A stretch of DNA of 15,379 nt from JAAZKO01 sp964432115. Its GTDB lineage: Bacteria; Patescibacteriota; Microgenomatia; UBA1400; PJMF01. Positions 7,023 to 13,462 of this stretch are shown piece after piece. Every line of letters starts with the position of its first letter. The stretch's first letter is position 1. The translations under genes were made by a program, and so were the position numbers. The DNA lies in contig CAYSMC010000041.1 of NCBI GenBank assembly GCA_964432115.1, forward strand, positions 1 to 15,379, given 5' to 3'. The notes beneath the pieces were generated by a model. The model ran no database searches, was not told where the DNA came from, and worked only from the letters and a program-made list of their open reading frames with translations.

Positions 7023-8219
7023 ATGGCAGATGCACAAAAATTTGTCAGAAATAAGCCCCACGTTAATATTGGAACGATTGGTCACGTTGATCACGGTAAA
7101 ACCACTTTAACAGCGGCAATGACTCACGTTTTAGCGGCTAAATATCCTACGGATATTAATAAAGCTCTAAAATATGAAGATATTGAAAGTAGTGCTGAAG
7201 AGATTTCTCGAGGTATTACTATTAATATTTCTCACGTTGAATACGAAACCGAAAAGCGTCACTATGCTCATATTGATGCTCCAGGTCACGCTGATTATAT
7301 TAAAAATATGATTACTGGCGCAGCTCAAATGGATGGAGCGATTTTAGTGGTAGCGGCAACCGATGGTCCCATGCCTCAAACTCGTGAACACATTTTGCTC
7401 GCTAATCAAGTCAACGTGCCTAAGTTAATTGTTGCTTTGAATAAATGTGACTTGGTTGATGATCCAGAATTATTGGATTTAGTAGAAATGGAAGTTCGTG
7501 AATTACTCACAAAATATAATTATGATGGTGAAAATGCTCCTGTTCTCAGAGTGAGTGCGCTGAAAGCCCTTGAGGGTGATAAAGCTGCTCAAGACGAAAT
7601 TGTGAAGCTGATTGAAGCCATTGATGATTATATTCCTGAACCGGTGCGTGATATTGATAAACCATTTTCCATGTATATTGAAGATGTTTTTTCTATCAAA
7701 GGTCGTGGAACCGTCGTAACTGGTCGTATTGAGACTGGTCAAATTAAAGTTGGTGAGACAGTTGATATTATTGGTATTCGTGAGAAAAAATCAACCACAG
7801 TGACCGGTGTCGAGATGTTTAGAAAAATGTTAGATCAGGGTCAAGCTGGAGATAACGTTGGTATCTTACTACGCGGTGTTGAAAAAGACGGAGTAGAACG
7901 TGGGCAATTGTTAGCTGCTCCAGGAACTGCTTCAGCTCATAAAAAATTTGAAGCTGAAGTTTATATCTTGAAGAAAGAGGAAGGTGGACGTCATAAACCA
8001 TTTTTCTCAGGCTATAAGCCACAATTTTATATTCGTACCACTGATGTGACTGGTGAAATTAAATTACCAGAGGGTGTAGAGATGGTTATGCCTGGTGACA
8101 ATGCCAAAATGACCGTTGAATTAATTACTCCAGTCGCCATCCATGAGGGATTCCGTTTCGCTATAAGAGAAGGCGGTTTAACTGTTGGTGCTGGTGCTGT
8201 AAGCAAGATTATTGAATAA
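7023..8219 (+). CDS. tuf: Elongation factor Tu
   Basis: EF-Tu (398 aa) delivers aminoacyl-tRNA to the ribosome as a GTP complex. G-domain motifs: GHVDHGKT (20-27), RGIT in switch I (63-66), DAPGH (85-89), NKCD (140-143) and SAL (178-180). Domain 2 starts near PFSMYIEDVFSIKGRGTVVTGRIE; domain 3 holds KFEAEVYILKKEEGGRH and the C-terminal VGAGAVSKIIE. Three departures from near-universal positions are visible: Ala86 where DCPGH is standard, Lys325 in GGRHKPFF where Thr is usual (Thr382/383 of E. coli, a phosphorylation site), and Leu386 in EGGLTVGAG where Arg is usual. Length and remaining motifs are normal, so it is surely functional. Last gene of the str unit; a strong terminator follows 23 nt later. 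Confidence 0.98.
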   Translation: MADAQKFVRNKPHVNIGTIGHVDHGKTTLTAAMTHVLAAKYPTDINKALKYEDIESSAEEISRGITINISHVEYETEKRHYAHIDAPGHADYIKNMITGAAQMDGAILVVAATDGPMPQTREHILLANQVNVPKLIVALNKCDLVDDPELLDLVEMEVRELLTKYNYDGENAPVLRVSALKALEGDKAAQDEIVKLIEAIDDYIPEPVRDIDKPFSMYIEDVFSIKGRGTVVTGRIETGQIKVGETVDIIGIREKKSTTVTGVEMFRKMLDQGQAGDNVGILLRGVEKDGVERGQLLAAPGTASAHKKFEAEVYILKKEEGGRHKPFFSGYKPQFYIRTTDVTGEIKLPEGVEMVMPGDNAKMTVELITPVAIHEGFRFAIREGGLTVGAGAVSKIIE

Positions 8220-8242
8220 AAATAATTTACTGATTGATTTTT

Positions 8243-8275
8243 AAGCCCCCGTTGATTGACGGGGGCTTTTTGTTT
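8243..8275 (+). terminator. Rho-independent terminator after tuf
   Basis: A 10-bp perfect stem (AAGCCCCCGT at 8243-8252 pairing with ACGGGGGCTT at 8259-8268) encloses a 6-nt loop and runs into TTTTTGTTT. Six consecutive G-C pairs plus one more stand out sharply against the A+T-rich background. It closes the str operon. The T-tract continues into a pyrimidine-rich stretch reaching about 8299, with only three G residues after the stem. The stem's reverse strand has only a short A-derived tract, so it is best read as a + strand terminator. Confidence 0.95.
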
Positions 8276-8278
8276 CTC

Positions 8279-8307
8279 TTGCTCTTTGTTTTTCTCTCTG
8301 GTAGAAT
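8279..8307 (+). promoter_or_regulatory. Candidate promoter P1 of the S10 operon (extended -10)
   Basis: TGGTAGAAT at 8299-8307 is an extended -10 (TGn plus TAGAAT, five of six). TTGCTC at 8279-8284 gives a weak -35 (three of six) at the ideal 17-nt spacing. It lies just downstream of the tuf terminator, where a promoter for the next operon is needed. Transcription would start near 8314 and give a leader of about 190 nt before rpsJ. Confidence 0.4.
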
Positions 8308-8366
8308 ACGAGTCTCACTATAGGAGATAATTACAAGCGCCAAAAGCTGGTTTTTGATTTATCATC

Positions 8367-8395
8367 TGTACAACTTGAAGAAAATTAGTTATAAT
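8367..8395 (+). promoter_or_regulatory. Candidate promoter P2 of the S10 operon
   Basis: A perfect TATAAT at 8390-8395 is preceded by TGTACA at 8367-8372 (four of six matches to TTGACA) with exactly 17 nt between. The predicted start near 8402 leaves a leader of about 100 nt containing both hairpins described below. This is the best sigma-70-type promoter match in the window, although P1 and P2 may both be used. Confidence 0.45.
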
Positions 8396-8410
8396 CGCGC
8401 TTTGTGATTT

Positions 8411-8435
8411 CTACAAGAAATATTTTCTCAAGTAG
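8411..8435 (+). promoter_or_regulatory. Possible hairpin 1 in the rpsJ leader
   Basis: CTAC (8411-8414) pairs with GTAG (8432-8435), then after a 1 by 3 internal loop AGAAA pairs with TTTCT around a 3-nt loop. The stem is A-U rich and weak. It lies just downstream of the predicted P2 start. Folded by eye, without an energy calculation. Confidence 0.2.
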
Positions 8436-8441
8436 TGATCA

Positions 8442-8468
8442 GGTCCAAATTGCTTTTTAGCAAAGACC
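8442..8468 (+). promoter_or_regulatory. Possible regulatory hairpin 2 in the rpsJ leader
   Basis: GGTC (8442-8445) pairs with GACC (8465-8468), and after a 4 by 1 asymmetric loop TTGCT (8450-8454) pairs with AGCAA (8459-8463) around a TTTT tetraloop. It ends 34 nt before the chosen rpsJ ATG. There is no T-tract after it, so it is not a terminator. In E. coli and relatives, L4 represses the S10 operon through a leader structure; a cis-acting r-protein site here is an inference by analogy only. Confidence 0.3.
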
Positions 8469-8502
8469 GATAACAAGTAAATAAAAGATGTTAAAAAATA
8501 GT

Positions 8503-8823
8503 ATGGCAAAAAATCAAAACGCATATAAGATTCGAGTGAGATTAAAATCATACGATCATCGAGTGATTGATGAAGCTGGTCGTAAGATTTTACAAACAGC
8601 TCTTTCTACAGGAGCTAAAGTTGTGGGACCAGTACCCCTACCTACTCACACCAAATCTTTTACTGTTCTGATTTCTCCTCATACTGATAAAGATGCTCAA
8701 GAATATTACGAGATTCGCACTCACAAGCGTTTAATTGATATTATTGATCCTACTAACAAAACCATTGATTCTCTAATGCATTTAGAGTTACCAGCTGGTG
8801 TTGATATTCAAATTAAGATGTAA
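8503..8823 (+). CDS. rpsJ: 30S ribosomal protein S10
   Basis: S10 (106 aa from this start) is a head protein of the 30S subunit and, as NusE, a partner of NusB and NusG in transcription antitermination. The family core is intact: YKIRVRLKSYDHRVIDEAGRKI, the long loop GPVPLPTHTKSFTVLISPH, and YEIRTHKRLIDIIDPTNKTIDSLMHLELPAGVDIQI. The ATG at 8503 gives the usual short leader (MAKNQN) before the first beta strand; an in-frame ATG at 8488 would add five residues and cannot be excluded, since neither start has a Shine-Dalgarno. First gene of the S10 operon, with rplC 49 nt downstream. The 283-nt gap upstream is the largest in the window and presumably holds the operon's control. Confidence 0.96.
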   Translation: MAKNQNAYKIRVRLKSYDHRVIDEAGRKILQTALSTGAKVVGPVPLPTHTKSFTVLISPHTDKDAQEYYEIRTHKRLIDIIDPTNKTIDSLMHLELPAGVDIQIKM

Positions 8824-8872
8824 ATTATTTTAAGGACTTAAACTAAATTGAATAGACTAAACAAAAGAAAGC

Positions 8873-9586
8873 ATGCTAAATACAATATTTGCTACCAAAA
8901 TCGGTATGTCCCAAGCTTGGTCAACAGCCGGGAAGCGTCTGCCCATCACCAAATTGTTTGTTGATGATAATTGTGTGTTAACTGTCAAGCAAAGCCAAGA
9001 TGAAAGTTATAACGCTCAACTTGCCTATGGCAAAAAGAAGTTAAAAAATGTAGCTAAACCACTTAGAGAACAAATTTCAAAGAGTGGTTTTTCTTCTGGT
9101 TTTAAGCAAATTAAAAGTATTGGGGTGGATGAAAGTATTTTGCCAGGAAAAACCATTGCTATTGATCAAGTTTTAGAAGTGGGTGATGTAGTAGCTGTCC
9201 AGGGAATGAGTAAGGGTCGTGGTTTTGCTGGAGCGATTAAACGCCATGGTTTTCATGGTGGTCCTCGTACTCACGGTCAATCAGATCGCCAAAGAACTCC
9301 TGGATCAATTGGTGCTGGTACTAATCCTGGTAGGATTTGGAAGGGTAAAAAAATGCCTGGGCACTATGGTGTTGAAACCAAAACTGTTTCAGGTTTAGTG
9401 GTTGTGCATATTGATTTGAATAATCGAGAAATTTGGCTTAATGGGCCGGTGCCTGGTTATAAAAATTCTATTGTTAGAATTCAAAAAAGTGGAGTCAAAA
9501 AAGATATTAAATTAAATAAAACTATGTTGACTGATAACAAAGAAGCAGTAACACCAGTAGAAGTTAAAGAAGAAAAAACCGTTTAA
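8873..9586 (+). CDS. rplC: 50S ribosomal protein L3
   Basis: L3 (237 aa) starts 50S assembly by binding near the 3' end of 23S rRNA, with an extended loop reaching toward the peptidyl-transferase centre. The N-terminus MLNTIFATKIGMSQAW fits the family pattern with GM-T/S-Q. The signature region MSKGRGFAGAIKRHGFHGGPRTHGQSD is followed by TPGSIGAGTNPGRIWKGKKMPGHYG, the central extension. The body ends near residue 212; about 25 further residues (KLNKTMLTDNKEAVTPVEVKEEKTV) form a charged tail not found in E. coli L3 (209 aa). The stop is TAA, and its last base is the A of the rplD ATG, suggesting coupled translation. No clear Shine-Dalgarno. Confidence 0.97.
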   Translation: MLNTIFATKIGMSQAWSTAGKRLPITKLFVDDNCVLTVKQSQDESYNAQLAYGKKKLKNVAKPLREQISKSGFSSGFKQIKSIGVDESILPGKTIAIDQVLEVGDVVAVQGMSKGRGFAGAIKRHGFHGGPRTHGQSDRQRTPGSIGAGTNPGRIWKGKKMPGHYGVETKTVSGLVVVHIDLNNREIWLNGPVPGYKNSIVRIQKSGVKKDIKLNKTMLTDNKEAVTPVEVKEEKTV

Positions 9587-10230
9587 TGCAATTACCAGTT
9601 ATTGACTCAACCAGCAAAAATGAAAAGATCAGAGTGAGTGATATTTTGTTTTCTGACAAATCTGTTGATCAATTATTAGCTCAAGCCATTAAAGTTTATC
9701 AAGCTAATTTAAGACAAGGTACTAGCTATACCAAAACTCGTAGTGAAGTTAAGAGAACCAAGAAAAAATGGTATAAACAAAAAGGTACGGGTAATGCCCG
9801 TCATGGTGCTAGAACTCCTAATATTTTTGTGGGTGGTGGTGTTTCTCATGGACCACGAGCTATTGAAAATTGGAGTTTGAAATTAAATAAAAAATCAAAA
9901 TTAATTGCATTACAACATGCATTGACTTTACAAAAGAAGAATTTATTTGTTAGTAAAGATATCACTACTTTAAAAGGCAAAACTCAACAAGCTGAAAAAT
10001 TAATGAACAAATTTAGTCAAAAAACAGAAAAAATTTTGATAGTTTTGCATAAAACCAATGAAGTAATTGTGAGAGCTTTAGCCAATTTAAGTAATATTTC
10101 AGTCACAACTGCTGAGAGACTTAACGTTTTACAAGCAATACAAGCAGACAAAATCTTGATTGATTTTAGTGCATTAAAAACTTTGGAAGATAGATTTAAT
10201 AAAGTTAAAAAAAAGAGTATTAAAAAATAA
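9586..10230 (+). CDS. rplD: 50S ribosomal protein L4
   Basis: L4 (214 aa) binds domain I of 23S rRNA and sends a long loop into the wall of the peptide exit tunnel. The loop sequence is visible at about residues 46-91, with KKWYKQKGTGNARHGARTPN and GGGVSHGPR, the standard bacterial signature. The C-terminal globular part contains ALQHALTL and a Lys-rich end. Length is close to the usual 200-210 aa. In several bacteria L4 also represses its own operon by binding the mRNA leader. It overlaps the end of rplC by 1 nt (TAATG) and is followed by rplW after 2 nt. Confidence 0.96.
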   Translation: MQLPVIDSTSKNEKIRVSDILFSDKSVDQLLAQAIKVYQANLRQGTSYTKTRSEVKRTKKKWYKQKGTGNARHGARTPNIFVGGGVSHGPRAIENWSLKLNKKSKLIALQHALTLQKKNLFVSKDITTLKGKTQQAEKLMNKFSQKTEKILIVLHKTNEVIVRALANLSNISVTTAERLNVLQAIQADKILIDFSALKTLEDRFNKVKKKSIKK

Positions 10231-10232
10231 TC

Positions 10233-10532
10233 ATGAATACTTACTTAATCAAAAAACCAGTTATTACAGAAAGATCATTGAGCTTAGCTAATAAGTTAAA
10301 TGTATATACTTTTGAAGTGTTAATGAATGCTCATAAAGGTCAAATTAAGCAAGCTGTAGAAGATATTTTTGATGTGAAAGTTTTAGAAGTAAATACGGTG
10401 GTCAGACATCGAGTCAAAAAGAAAACTGGAAGAAAACGAATTGGTACGGTTAGTCCTAAGACCAAAAAAGCTTATGTGAAATTGGCTGAAGGTCAAACCA
10501 TTGCCCTGTTCGATACTGGAGGAAATGAATAA
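10233..10532 (+). CDS. rplW: 50S ribosomal protein L23
   Basis: L23 (99 aa) sits at the rim of the exit tunnel, where it docks trigger factor and the signal recognition particle. The family start (YLIKKPVITERSLSLANKLNVYTFEV) and the core AVEDIFDVKVLEVNTVVRHRVKKKTGR are clear, including the basic loop that inserts into rRNA. The length is normal. The gene starts 2 nt after rplD and its TAA shares one base with the rplB ATG. Its last codons contain the rplB Shine-Dalgarno. Confidence 0.95.
   Translation: MNTYLIKKPVITERSLSLANKLNVYTFEVLMNAHKGQIKQAVEDIFDVKVLEVNTVVRHRVKKKTGRKRIGTVSPKTKKAYVKLAEGQTIALFDTGGNE
10518..10522 (+). promoter_or_regulatory. Shine-Dalgarno site of rplB
   Basis: GGAGG lies inside the end of rplW, 9 nt before the rplB ATG. 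It supports the ATG at 10532 as the L2 start and gives rplB its own strong initiation site within the operon. Confidence 0.75.
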
Positions 10533-11368
10533 TGTTAAAGAAAAATAAAACTGGTACTCCGGGTACTAGACATCGAGTTGATATTGATCGTAAAGATTTA
10601 CATAAAGGTAATCCTGAAAAATCTTTATTACGTAAAGGTCACACAAAGCGTTCTGGTAAAGATGCTAAGGGACATATTTCTATGCGTCATCGTGGCGGTG
10701 GAGTCAAAAAACGCCAACGAATCATTGATTTTAAACGCAGTAAATTAGATGTACCAGCTGTAGTGAAAAGAATTGAATATGATCCAATGCGTAGTGCTAA
10801 CATTGCTTTGTTAGCTTACAAAGATGGTGAAAAACGCTATATTTTAGCTCCAGAAAAATTAAAAATTGGTGATGAAATTATTGCTGGTGAAAAAGTTAGC
10901 ACTAAAACCGGCAATGCAATGCCTCTCAAAAACATTCCTTTGGGTGTCGAAATTCATAATATTGAATTAAGACCTGGCAAGGGAGCTCAATTAGTTCGTG
11001 GAGCTGGTCTAGGAGCAATTATTCAATCCAAAGAAAAAAAATATGCAACGGTGCAATTGCCATCTAAAGAATTTAGATTGATAAATCTTGATTGTTTCGC
11101 TACAATAGGCAGTCTTGGTAATGCTGATTGGAAAAATCGCAAATTAGGTAAAGCTGGCCGCAAACGTCTGATGGGTATTCGTCCAGGTGTACGTGGAACG
11201 GCACAGCATCCTGACAGTCACCCCCATGGTGGTGGTGAAGGTCGCAGTGGTGTTGGTTTAAAATATCAAAAGACTCCTTGGGGTAAAATTGCTGCTCCAG
11301 GTAAAAAGACTCGTAGTCCAAGAAAAACTAAAAAATGGATTGTGCGTGATCGTCGTAGTAAAAATTAA
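10532..11368 (+). CDS. rplB: 50S ribosomal protein L2
   Basis: L2 (278 aa) binds domain IV of 23S rRNA, is needed for subunit association, and lies near the peptidyl-transferase centre. Features in order: N-terminal RKGHTKRSGKDAKGHISMRHRGGG; an OB-like domain (about 60-130); the SH3-like domain with GVEIHNIELRPGKGAQLVRGAGLGA; and the C-terminal segment RPGVRGTAQHPDSHPHGGGEGR followed by TPWGK and GKKTRSPRKTKKWIVRDRR. The usual segment is AMNPVDHPHGGGEG; here S229 occupies the place of E. coli D228, while H230, matching the functionally important E. coli H229, is kept. The N-terminus is slightly shorter than the common form. Starts on the last base of rplW; rpsS follows after 9 nt. Confidence 0.98.
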   Translation: MLKKNKTGTPGTRHRVDIDRKDLHKGNPEKSLLRKGHTKRSGKDAKGHISMRHRGGGVKKRQRIIDFKRSKLDVPAVVKRIEYDPMRSANIALLAYKDGEKRYILAPEKLKIGDEIIAGEKVSTKTGNAMPLKNIPLGVEIHNIELRPGKGAQLVRGAGLGAIIQSKEKKYATVQLPSKEFRLINLDCFATIGSLGNADWKNRKLGKAGRKRLMGIRPGVRGTAQHPDSHPHGGGEGRSGVGLKYQKTPWGKIAAPGKKTRSPRKTKKWIVRDRRSKN

Positions 11369-11377
11369 AGGAAATTA

Positions 11378-11662
11378 ATGTCTAGATCAAATAAAAAAGG
11401 ACCATTTGTTGATCAAAAACTTCTTGCTAAAGTAATGAAGCAAAAAGCGAGTGGTGATAAAAGTCCAATTAAAACTTGGAGTAGAGCTTGTACTGTTGCT
11501 CCTGAGTTTGTAGGACACACTTTTTTGGTTCATCAAGGCAAAAATTTTGTTGAAGTTTTTGTTTCAGAAATGATGGTTGGTCATAAACTAGGTGAGTTTG
11601 CCCCAACCCGTACTTTTAGAGGTCATGGCAAAATGGTTAAGAGAATTTTGGCTAAAACTTAA
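11378..11662 (+). CDS. rpsS: 30S ribosomal protein S19
   Basis: S19 (94 aa) forms a complex with S13 in the 30S head and contacts the A-site finger of 23S rRNA. The sequence matches the family throughout: SRSNKKGPFVDQKLL at the N-terminus, SPIKTWSRACTVAPEFVGHTFLVHQGKNF in the middle, and the signature VGHKLGEFAPTRTFRGHGK near the C-terminus. Length is normal. AAAGGA at 11367-11372 gives a modest Shine-Dalgarno 5 nt from the ATG. rplV begins 19 nt after its stop. Confidence 0.97.
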   Translation: MSRSNKKGPFVDQKLLAKVMKQKASGDKSPIKTWSRACTVAPEFVGHTFLVHQGKNFVEVFVSEMMVGHKLGEFAPTRTFRGHGKMVKRILAKT

Positions 11663-11681
11663 AGCCAATTGGATGAAGAAA

Positions 11682-12176
11682 ATGATTGTTATAGCAACAC
11701 AAAAATATACTAGACAAACTGCACGTAAAGTGCGCTATGTGGTTGATGTGGTTAAAAAAATGTCGGTTGAAAATGCCCTTAAGCAATTAGCAGTCATGGA
11801 ACGTCGAGCTAGTTTAGTGGTGTTAAAGACTTTACGTCAAGCTATAGCTAACGCTATGAACAATCATCAATTAACTCTAGATCAATTGAAAATTAAAAAC
11901 ATTGTTGTTGATGAAGCTCCGACTTATAAACGCTGGCGAGCAGTAAGTCGTGGCCGCGCTCACACGATTTTAAAAAGATCTTGCCACATTAAAGTTGAAT
12001 TAGAAACAAGAGAAGCAAAAACTCAAACTAAACAGGCTGAGCCAAAACCAAAAAAAAAGCAAGAAACAGTCAAGAAAGCTACTGCCAGTCGAAAAACGAC
12101 CAAAACTAAAACAAGCAAAACAGGTAAAACAATAAAAAAGTCAAGTAAAAAAATAACTAAGAAAGTTAATAAATAA
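11682..12176 (+). CDS. rplV: 50S ribosomal protein L22 with long lysine-rich C-terminal extension
   Basis: L22 (164 aa) binds all domains of 23S rRNA; its beta-hairpin lines the narrowest part of the exit tunnel. The ATG at 11682 gives MIVIATQKYTRQTARKVRYVV, which aligns with the family start. An ATG at 11673 adds three residues and is possible; earlier in-frame starts would run into rpsS and are unlikely. Residues 1-109 cover the normal protein, including VDEAPTYKRWRAVSRGRAHTILKR, the tunnel hairpin. Residues about 110-164 form an extension of Lys, Thr, Ser and Pro without predicted structure; E. coli L22 is only 110 aa. The tail is in frame with no sign of frameshift and ends 3 nt before rpsC. 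Confidence 0.94.
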   Translation: MIVIATQKYTRQTARKVRYVVDVVKKMSVENALKQLAVMERRASLVVLKTLRQAIANAMNNHQLTLDQLKIKNIVVDEAPTYKRWRAVSRGRAHTILKRSCHIKVELETREAKTQTKQAEPKPKKKQETVKKATASRKTTKTKTSKTGKTIKKSSKKITKKVNK

Positions 12177-12179
12177 GAT

Positions 12180-12830
12180 ATGGGACAAAAAGTTAATCCA
12201 ACTCTAATGCGCATTGGTGGGATCTTTAATTGGAAATCTCGTTGGTTTGCTGATAAAAAGAACTATGCCGATAACGTTTTAGAAGATTATCGTTTGCGCG
12301 AATATTTAGAAAAAAAACTAGGTAACGCTGGTTTGGTGGATGTGAGTATTAAACGTTCGATAAGTAAATTAACTTTAATTATTGAAGTGGCAAGACCTGG
12401 TGTAGTGATTGGTAAAGGTGGCCAAAATTTAGAAAAAATTAAAACAGGTGTTGATCATATTGTTAATACTTCAAAAATTAAAAAAGAAAAATCAAGAATT
12501 GAATTAAAAATTGAAGAAGTGAAAAAACCGGATTTAAGTGCTAAATTAGTGGCTGAAAGAATTATTGGTCAACTGATTGCTCGTTATCCACATCGTCGAG
12601 CTGTAAAACAGGCAATGGAAAGAGTGATGGGAGCTGGAGCTAAAGGAATTAAAATTCAATTGTCTGGTAGAATTGCTGGAGCAGAAATTAGTCGTAGCGA
12701 AAAATATTTTCAAGGCAGTATTCCAACTCAGACTTTAAGAGCGAATATTGATTATTATGAGCAACCGGCCAAAACCAGATCAGGTTACGTTGGTATTAAA
12801 GTTTGGATTTATAAAGGCGAAATCATTTAA
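12180..12830 (+). CDS. rpsC: 30S ribosomal protein S3
   Basis: S3 (216 aa) lies at the mRNA entry channel of the 30S subunit and, with S4 and S5, contributes to mRNA helicase activity. The N-terminus MGQKVNPTLMRIG is canonical. The KH domain is marked by IEVARPGVVIGKGGQNLEKIK with the GKGG loop at 78-81. The C-terminal domain contains RYPHRRAVKQAMERVMGAGAKGIKIQLSGRIAGAEISRSE and GSIPTQTLRANIDYYEQPAKTRSGYVGIKVWIYKGEI. The length lies within the bacterial range (E. coli 233). No clear Shine-Dalgarno; translation is probably coupled to rplV. Confidence 0.97.
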   Translation: MGQKVNPTLMRIGGIFNWKSRWFADKKNYADNVLEDYRLREYLEKKLGNAGLVDVSIKRSISKLTLIIEVARPGVVIGKGGQNLEKIKTGVDHIVNTSKIKKEKSRIELKIEEVKKPDLSAKLVAERIIGQLIARYPHRRAVKQAMERVMGAGAKGIKIQLSGRIAGAEISRSEKYFQGSIPTQTLRANIDYYEQPAKTRSGYVGIKVWIYKGEII

Positions 12831-12846
12831 ATTTGGAATTTAAGAA

Positions 12847-13251
12847 ATGTTACAACCAAAAAAAGTAAAATACCGCAAGATGTTTAGAGGCAAGAATAGA
12901 GGTAAGGCTCAGCGCGGTACCGAACTGGCTTTTGGTGAGTTTGGTTTAAGAACGATTGAGGGTGGAGAGTTATCTGCCCGACAAATTGAAGCAGCTCGTA
13001 AGAAAATTACATATGTGACTAAACGAGAAGGAAAATATTGGATCAAGGTTTTTCCTTACAAACCCTTAACCAAGAAGCCAGTAGGTGTCAAAATGGGCTC
13101 GGGTAAAGGAGCTATTGATGAATATGTGGCTCCAGTCAGGGCCGGATTTATCTTGTTTGAGGTGGGTGGAGTAAGCGAAAGCATAGCTCGTTCAGCTCTG
13201 AATAAAGCAGGACACAAATTATCAGTTAAAACCATCTTTGTGAAAAAATAA
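12847..13251 (+). CDS. rplP: 50S ribosomal protein L16
   Basis: L16 (134 aa) binds 23S and 5S rRNA near the A site and helps position aminoacyl-tRNA. The sequence runs MLQPKKVKYRKMFRGKNRG, then ELAFGEFGLRTIEGGELSARQIEAARKKI, and KPLTKKPVGVKMGSGKGAIDEYVAPVRAG with the conserved GSGKG turn. Where E. coli L16 carries Arg81, hydroxylated by YcfD, this protein has Lys in VKMGSGKG. Length is typical. It begins 16 nt after rpsC and is followed after 1 nt by rpmC. Confidence 0.97.
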   Translation: MLQPKKVKYRKMFRGKNRGKAQRGTELAFGEFGLRTIEGGELSARQIEAARKKITYVTKREGKYWIKVFPYKPLTKKPVGVKMGSGKGAIDEYVAPVRAGFILFEVGGVSESIARSALNKAGHKLSVKTIFVKK

Positions 13252-13252
13252 A

Positions 13253-13462
13253 ATGAAGACTAATGACATTAAAGCACTACATGATAAAGAGCAAACAGAG
13301 CTTAAAAAAGACTTAAGTGGGTTAATGAAAGATTTAGCTGGCATGCGCTTGTTAGCTAAAGCTGGTAAGTTAGACAGTCCAGCTAAATTGAAAAATCTCA
13401 GAAAAGATGTGGCTCGCATCAAAACAATATTGCGCGAAAAAGAATTGAAACAATTAATATGA
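13253..13462 (+). CDS. rpmC: 50S ribosomal protein L29
   Basis: L29 (69 aa) is a small two-helix protein at the exit-tunnel rim beside L23 and helps dock nascent-chain factors. The pattern fits the family: a first helix with LHDKEQTELKKDLSGLMKDLAGMRLLAKAGKLDSPAKLKNLRKDVARIKTILREKEL, including the conserved Asn-Leu-Arg-Lys-Asp-x-Ala-Arg-x-Lys-Thr segment of the second helix. Position between L16 and S17 confirms it. It ends in TGA within an ATGA overlap with rpsQ, which shows UGA is a stop codon in this organism. Confidence 0.94.
   Translation: MKTNDIKALHDKEQTELKKDLSGLMKDLAGMRLLAKAGKLDSPAKLKNLRKDVARIKTILREKELKQLI

Noticed and set aside
8330..8358. Possible second terminator or small RNA around AAGCGCCAAAAGCTGG followed by Ts
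   Set aside because: Only three base pairs can be formed in the stem by eye, too weak for a terminator.
11592..11681. Longer L22 starting inside rpsS
   Set aside because: The added 30 residues do not resemble L22 and would overlap rpsS by 71 nt; the ATG at 11682 (or 11673) matches the family N-terminus.
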